The notes under the pieces are model-generated. The model was not told where the DNA came from, did not search any database, and saw nothing but the letters and a program-made list of their open reading frames with translations. A stretch of DNA of 64,000 nucleotides from Neckera pumila (lineage: Eukaryota > Streptophyta > Bryopsida > Hypnales > Neckeraceae). Position 1 is the first letter of the stretch. The number at the start of each line of letters is the position of its first letter. Positions 58,549 through 64,000 of this stretch are shown here, one piece after another. The stretch lies in assembly GCA_963969595.1 (NCBI GenBank), contig OZ018412.1, positions 5,644,501 through 5,708,500 on the forward strand, written 5' to 3'. A program made the position numbers and the translations under genes.

Positions 58549-60043
58549 CCCCTAAAGGACCAAGGCCCTTTTTTTTGCCAAAAAACACTCAAAGCTGCCA
58601 TTTCTATAGCAAAAAATAAAAAAATTTGAAAAATGCTTTTTTTTCACATCTAACCATAGGATCTTACACCAAATTAGTATGAGAGTGTGTGGAAAAAATT
58701 TCAGAATTTTTGACCTCATAGATTCACGGGGGGTGCACTTAGTGTATCTAGTCCAAACTACGTGCAAACAAAACTTTGTACCCCCTATATTATATCCTAA
58801 AATTTAAATAAATGAAAACAAAAAAATATGAATATATTTTCCTAATTTGAAAGTTTATGTTTTGAATTATTGATATTTTTATTTGCTAATGATAATTAGT
58901 TACAAATTTTTGAAGTAAATAGATACACTGCAGAACTGAAAAATAACTTTCACACCCCTATAGTATATACTAAAAAATTGTCTAAAAAATGAACAAAAAA
59001 TTCCTAAAAATAACTCTCTATTGAAAGTTCATTTTGAGTTGAATATTGATGCAACGGTCATCTAAATGTGTTCTCTATAAATATTTGAGTTGGAAAATAT
59101 GCCATTTTAGGTTCATTTTCAACCTCTTCTAGAAATCATTCCATATTTCATTTGAGTTGGAAATTTTGGCAATAGAAAACTATAGTCATTATCAAACAAT
59201 GCTCAAAATTTTAGTTTGAAATTATAGTTTATTAGAAACCACTTGTTTGCACGTGGTTTGTAGTAGTAGAACCAAGTGCCCTCCCCGAGCATAGATTGCA
59301 AGATATCTGCGTTTAAAGTGAAAAAAACAAATTTTTCAAGACATTGCGGGACTAGATTTTCTGACTTTGAACATTTTTAACTTAAAATTTTTTCACTACA
59401 AAGTTTTGAGCTTTAAATCTTTGTAGTGAAGAATTGAGTTGAGAGTCTAGGAAAAAAGTAAAATTCAAAAAAACTTAATTATCATTCTTTAAAAAATTGT
59501 TAAGTAGAAGTAGATATGAGATAGAAGGAAAATCTAAAATATTCATATACTTTAGATGGAATTGAAATGCACTAATCCCAATGGTGAGATTAATCTAGCA
59601 AGTAATATAAACCATAAAAAAAAAAACCTTGAAAAATTTGAAAATTTGCATTCAGAAATGCATTCTAGAAGTTATTTTTTTCAAGAAGATGCTCTAAGTG
59701 CCCAAAAATCAAGAATGTCCATAACTTTCTCATAACAAATCCAAATGAAATGAATCAAAGCTTTCCAAATAGATAAAAATATAATCTATGAGAAAAAAAA
59801 TATAAAGAAAAAAATTTCAAATTTTTGTCTATTTTTTTTGCTGCCCGTTGTCCCTTGTTTTGAGCTTATTTGGTCATAAATTTTTTTCAAGGGCACCGAT
59901 TGTGAAAAAAATGATATTCCCACAAATCTTATCAGTTCTTCTATCTTCAAAAAAAATTTCAAAAAATCACGGCAAAATTTCAGCCCGTAGGTACCTGCCC
60001 GAAAACGCATTTGTCCCTCAAACGGACAACGGTCCTTTAGGGG
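58549..60043 (+). mobile_element. TTAA-flanked element copy C, with nested insert
   Basis: 1495 bp. Ends are CCCCTAAAGGACC in a perfect 13-bp inverted repeat, with TTAA outside both (58545-58548 and 60044-60047). The 5' part (CTGCCATTTCT, ATCTAACCATA) and 3' part (AAAATTTCAGC, CCTGCCCGAAA) align with copy A in the same order. A hAT-like MITE at 58725-59289 splits it. Without that insert and its 8-bp duplication it is 922 bp, against 916 for A. No coding. Confidence 0.8.
58725..59289. mobile_element. hAT-like MITE nested in copy C
   Basis: 565 bp. Ends are CACGGGGGGTGCACTTAGT and the reverse complement of CTCGGGGAGGGCACTTGGT. A perfect 8-bp target duplication, CATAGATT, lies at 58717-58724 and 59290-59297. 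The 8-bp duplication is the hAT hallmark. No coding. It is absent at the same place in copy A. Confidence 0.8.
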
Positions 60044-60047
60044 TTAA

Positions 60048-63000
60048 TACCTATGATGTACTAAGATGGGAACTCCTCTCTTGTGGGAAACCTTCTTCAA
60101 TGGGTAACGCACAGATAGGTCATAAGTAGCATAATTATTTTTGGTTAGTACACATGCAAAATTTAATGAATATAACAATGAATAACAACTAAATAGTCCA
60201 CCGTTTTATTTGTCTTACGAGCAAAACTATGTACATTCATAATTTTTTTATAGAATATTCAAAAAAACATATATCTCAACGTCTTGACATTCTTTCAAAC
60301 AAAAAAAAAAGATATTGATTTTTGCTTTAAAACTAAAAGTTCATTTTAAAAAATAGTAGTGAAAAGCGAATTGAACATTATATTTCATTTAGGAGTCATA
60401 TTGTTGTTTTGTATCACATGTCGAGTTAGACGTGTGTCTAATGTGTAAGACAACCTTCTTCAAATATTCTTGAAAAATAAAAAAACTCTGAAAATATATC
60501 CTCAAAAATCTTCAAATATTTGCAAATATTATAGAATTTTTTTAGTATATTGTAGGTATATTCTATAGATATACTTGTCTATCTTACACTTGTCCAACAT
60601 CATGTTGTCTGTCTGGCAGAACAACCATGACTCATAATGAGAAACACTCAATTAAGTTGAAGGCCATGAAAATGGATTTCTAACCCAGAAGTCAATTTTG
60701 TTAAGTTTGCGGTATTCCAAAACTTTGGCACCTTTAAAACGCACATCCTGAAACAGAAATCATACTAGTTTTAGATACTTATAAGTGTCACAATTTTTGA
60801 CTCCAGAATCTTGCCACTTTTGTAACGAACTTGACTATCTCGTTACAAACATTTGCAACAAAACCAGTTTCAAAAGTGAGGAACATGAGTTTTTCAAGAG
60901 ACAGCTTCAATCTCCTGCATTCTCCGGATTAATGAAATCATGACAGAGTCATGGCATTTTGCAATTAATTTTATAGGTCTACCTGAGAGCAAGCCTGCCT
61001 CAAATTAAGGCACCACTTTTTTGTGACTTATGGTGAACGGGTTCTCATCATCTGTTCTGTATTTTTGAAGAATCCCATGAATATTGACGGTGCGTATTAC
61101 CATCATTCATTCCTAAAACCTTCTAAATGATCTGCAATCTTTCGTTCTATTTTATTTTTCTGATGCACGGGGCACCCTTTGTCATGTTGAAAATAGACAC
61201 CATGAGCTTCCGCTTCAGTGAAAATTAAGATTCATCAACATTCACTTTACAGACTCAACTTGCAACAGAGTTTTGCCAAAGCTTGGGACTCACATTCAAC
61301 AGCAGTATACCAGACCTCTTTAATACCGACGGGTATGGTCTTGCCTTCTCTAAATTGACTATCTGAAATCTGAAATACCCTGCGCACTTGTCAAACTATC
61401 ATTGTCTGTAGCTCACTTGTCACACATTCAAAACTATGGCAGCTAGAATTAATATGGGACCCCGGCAAACAAATTCATTACAGAGGTCGTGGTGACAGAG
61501 CAGCTGCTCCACAACATAATCTTGCAGTGGAGTCACAAGCTAATCAAAAATCTAAGAATGGTCACTGACTCTACAGTCAATCATGATAAACTCATGAAGG
61601 TTTAACACTGTCAAGTGGAACTAGCTAGCTAGACCTAGAAGCGTTGAAATTTGATAAGAATTTCTTTTTGAAGGGAATTTACGTTAAATTGTTACATCGG
61701 CACGTAAAATGGCAAAGTATAATACAATTGCACTAAATGTCGTCATTGTCTTTGGCGCGATTCTCGCACCAAAAATTGTGACACAAAACTCTGAATACTA
61801 GGACAGGACTGGTATAGATTAGGCCGCTCATCCTGAAAGTGCCAAAGCCGTGGAATACAGCCAATTTAAATTGGCACTAAATTCATTATCCGTTCCAGAC
61901 GTACATCCAGGGAAAAATCGCTTGTGCTTCTTTTATTTGGCATCCAGAAACCTGCCATGTTTGTTTATGATGATAAATGCTTAGCAAAGCAAATCTCCGA
62001 AGTCCGAACAGCCAAACGAACGTCCTTAGTTAACGTAAAGCATGCTGCATCCATCTTCGTAGCTAAATCGATGGCACTTGAACATTTAAAGCAAAGGCTC
62101 CAAATTAAACCAGGTTCCAAAACATCGAAAGCAAGCCCTCAAATGAAGAAACCTTGCTTTTCGTTACCATCCTGTACAATGATCGAGAAGCTCTAATAAG
62201 TTGAGAACAACATCTCGTGCTGGCCGTATATAATGACGAGTAAGTTGTGACTACTGACTTTTAATGAGCCCATAATTGTATTTGTGAGTCGGATAACATC
62301 ACATTGCATTTGGGGTCCAGATCGACAGGAGAGTGTTCCGATCTAGCTTTTGCCGTAACACATGGAAACCAGGTCAAATATCGTGCTGGCCTATCGTCCG
62401 AATGATGATCCACTTGCACCACTATTAGAACTTAAAGTTTCAGAGCAGCATGAATTCACTTAAACTGGGCGTGCTGGCCGTATATAATGTCCTGCACCAA
62501 GCTAGCTACTTGCTTGACTGTGAGGCTAAGTGAGCTAGGATCTGATCGATGTCGACGCAATTTGGTATCGATCAGACTCGTGCACCGACAAACTGAAAAA
62601 CATGAAATCCATTTTGTCAAGCTTCCAGAAGTTGCTACTGCACTAAGAAAGAGTAAACAAGTTTCAAGTCGATGTAAAATATATCTGAGCAAAGGTTCAC
62701 GCAATTAAGTTACTGAACTTGAAACACTGAAATTGCGGTTCTCGAACGGTGGTTTCGACTTCATAATTTTCATCGTTGTAAATACAAGTTGTATTCTTCA
62801 CCTACAAGAATGTTATAAACCTTGTTGCCTTCAAAGACTTTGAAAGTTGAAAGTTTGGAGTACGAAACTTAGTTGCAGACTTCGTGTGAAGCATATATTT
62901 TTGTTTCATCAAAACTGTAACTGGTCTACTGCTTTCATTAAAACAAAGAGTAGTTGGTTTTCAGACACTCAAAAGGGCATTGAACTTGATCATGAAGGCG

Positions 63001-64000
63001 GTAAGTTGTTTATTGCAGTCATTCAATAGAGAAGCGTTTTCAAGACACACAAGAATAAAAACGGTGGAGTTCTATCAAAGAGTATCTAGTGTACATACAT
63101 GCAATATAGAATAGTTCTCTTCTTTCCACAGAAACAGTATTGCAGATTGTTTGTAAAGAGTAGTTGTTTTTCAGATGCAAGCACTCAAACAAATTCAAAA
63201 CATATTTATCAACTCCAAACTAGTAAGCTCTCAAAGATTTTGTACAAATTTTCCATTCAAGGTCAAAGTATGAAGCTATTAGTACTTTATATGGTACTGC
63301 AAAGTTTGATTTTTGTATTGCAAGAACCACATAATCAACTAGCAAAGATCACAACTAGCAAAGAACAAGTTTAAACTCCACAACTATGAAGATTAGCAGA
63401 AGCAATCCATCAACTTTACAACGAAAGAAAACCATTCAACTTCACCAAAAAAAATTGTCATTCAAACACAAATATTTCTCGAAAAAGATTCAAAAGACTC
63501 ACAGATCATTTTGTATATTTGCAACACAAATCCCAAACCCCATCAATCCATGCAACAAAATCACACTCTTGAATCGTCAAAACATAATTCATTCAATAAA
63601 GAACGATAAAGAGCAATTGCTTTTCAGATGCCACCAAACTCGACCTTCACCTGTAGCAGTAAGAAGCTCCTTCTGCAAAGTCAGCGTCTCTGAAGTCAAC
63701 GTCTCTGCAGTCTAAATGAAAGCTGCAATTATTCAGGAGAAGACAGCAAGAGACAAAAATACGGCCAATCTGATCCACTTCACAATAATTATTTCAATCG
63801 AATGCCTTCAATCTTCTTATTTTTTTCATTCAGATCCTCACGTGGTCTGACTCCGGTGCTGTCCTTTTTACGAAACCGGTGTGTGAGAGGGATATTTTTG
63901 TTGAGCTGATGAGCTCCACCAACTGTGACCTGATATTTTACTGACAAGTTGGAAGCTTTAGCCTGATTCTCGGCTGTCCTTGCACAGTCGCAGCCTGTCC
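60048..64000. other. Right end, no gene recognised
   Basis: AT-rich throughout. Open frames (for example 61924-62196 and 63386-63715) match nothing known and lack coding-like structure. Weak repeats are seen. GTGCTGGCCGTATATAATG occurs at about 62217 and 62470. AAAGAGTAGTTG(G/T)TTTTCAGA occurs at 62945 and 63160, with a diverged copy, AAAGAGCAATTGCTTTTCAGA, at 63607. These hint at an old tandem block of 0.2-0.45 kb. Confidence 0.3.

Noticed and set aside
60400..60620. Inverted motif pair (GTGTAAGACAA / TTACACTTGTCCAA) as an element
   Set aside because: Too short and imperfect, and no flanking duplication.
63386..63715. 109-codon Lys/Ser-rich frame as a gene
   Set aside because: No domain, no splice or promoter context, and composition follows the A-rich DNA.

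Overview
The window looks like nuclear DNA of a land plant, most likely a non-seed plant (bryophyte or lycophyte grade). It is AT-rich, gene-poor and packed with transposons. The reasons are plant-type transposon classes (CACTA, Tourist-like, hAT-like and Stowaway-like elements, Ty3/gypsy relics), a plant F-box protein, a SUVR-type SET-domain methyltransferase relic, and a SWIM-domain transposase of a kind I associate with moss and lycophyte genomes. The species call is inference. No rRNA, tRNA, CRISPR or bacterial-type operon was seen.

Left part (1-19 kb): a decayed, intron-containing DDE-type transposase gene (about 1327-4622, + strand) faces a decayed minus-strand region (about 5305-11078). 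That region encodes a coiled-coil/zinc-binding protein, acidic low-complexity ORFs and a SUVR-like pre-SET/SET/post-SET relic. The spacers around both are strikingly rich in the tetramer GTAC. Then come a long (TA)n tract, a 57-bp minisatellite, and a decayed SWIM-domain Mutator-like transposase (15346-17695).

Middle (19-34 kb): a tandem array (19.5-21.3 kb) whose units each carry a short hairpin kept by paired substitutions. It is followed by CT-rich simple sequence and a Ty3/gypsy relic whose gag-PR-RT half lies on the minus strand and whose RNase H-integrase half lies on the plus strand. The two halves share an 11-bp sequence at their broken ends. Two TG...CA insertions with 5-bp target duplications interrupt it: a 1.6-kb one in protease and a 3.9-kb one in integrase. 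The larger carries a long intact ORF and has no recognisable LTRs.

Right part (34.8-64 kb): an 8.46-kb non-autonomous CACTA element with perfect AAA target duplications. Next is a single F-box gene (45561-46739, with decayed coding sequence continuing to 47013), between two inverted copies of a 0.44-kb repeat. After that comes a dense nest of small DNA transposons. The most notable are four elements bounded by TTAA with CCCC.../...GGGG termini (piggyBac- or Kolobok-like target choice). One of them is split by a hAT-like element and another sits inside a Tourist-like element. From 60 to 64 kb I see nothing I can call a gene.

The only gene that might still work in the host is the F-box gene, and even it shows a stop and a frameshift inside apparently conserved sequence. 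Everything else recognised is mobile-element derived or decayed.
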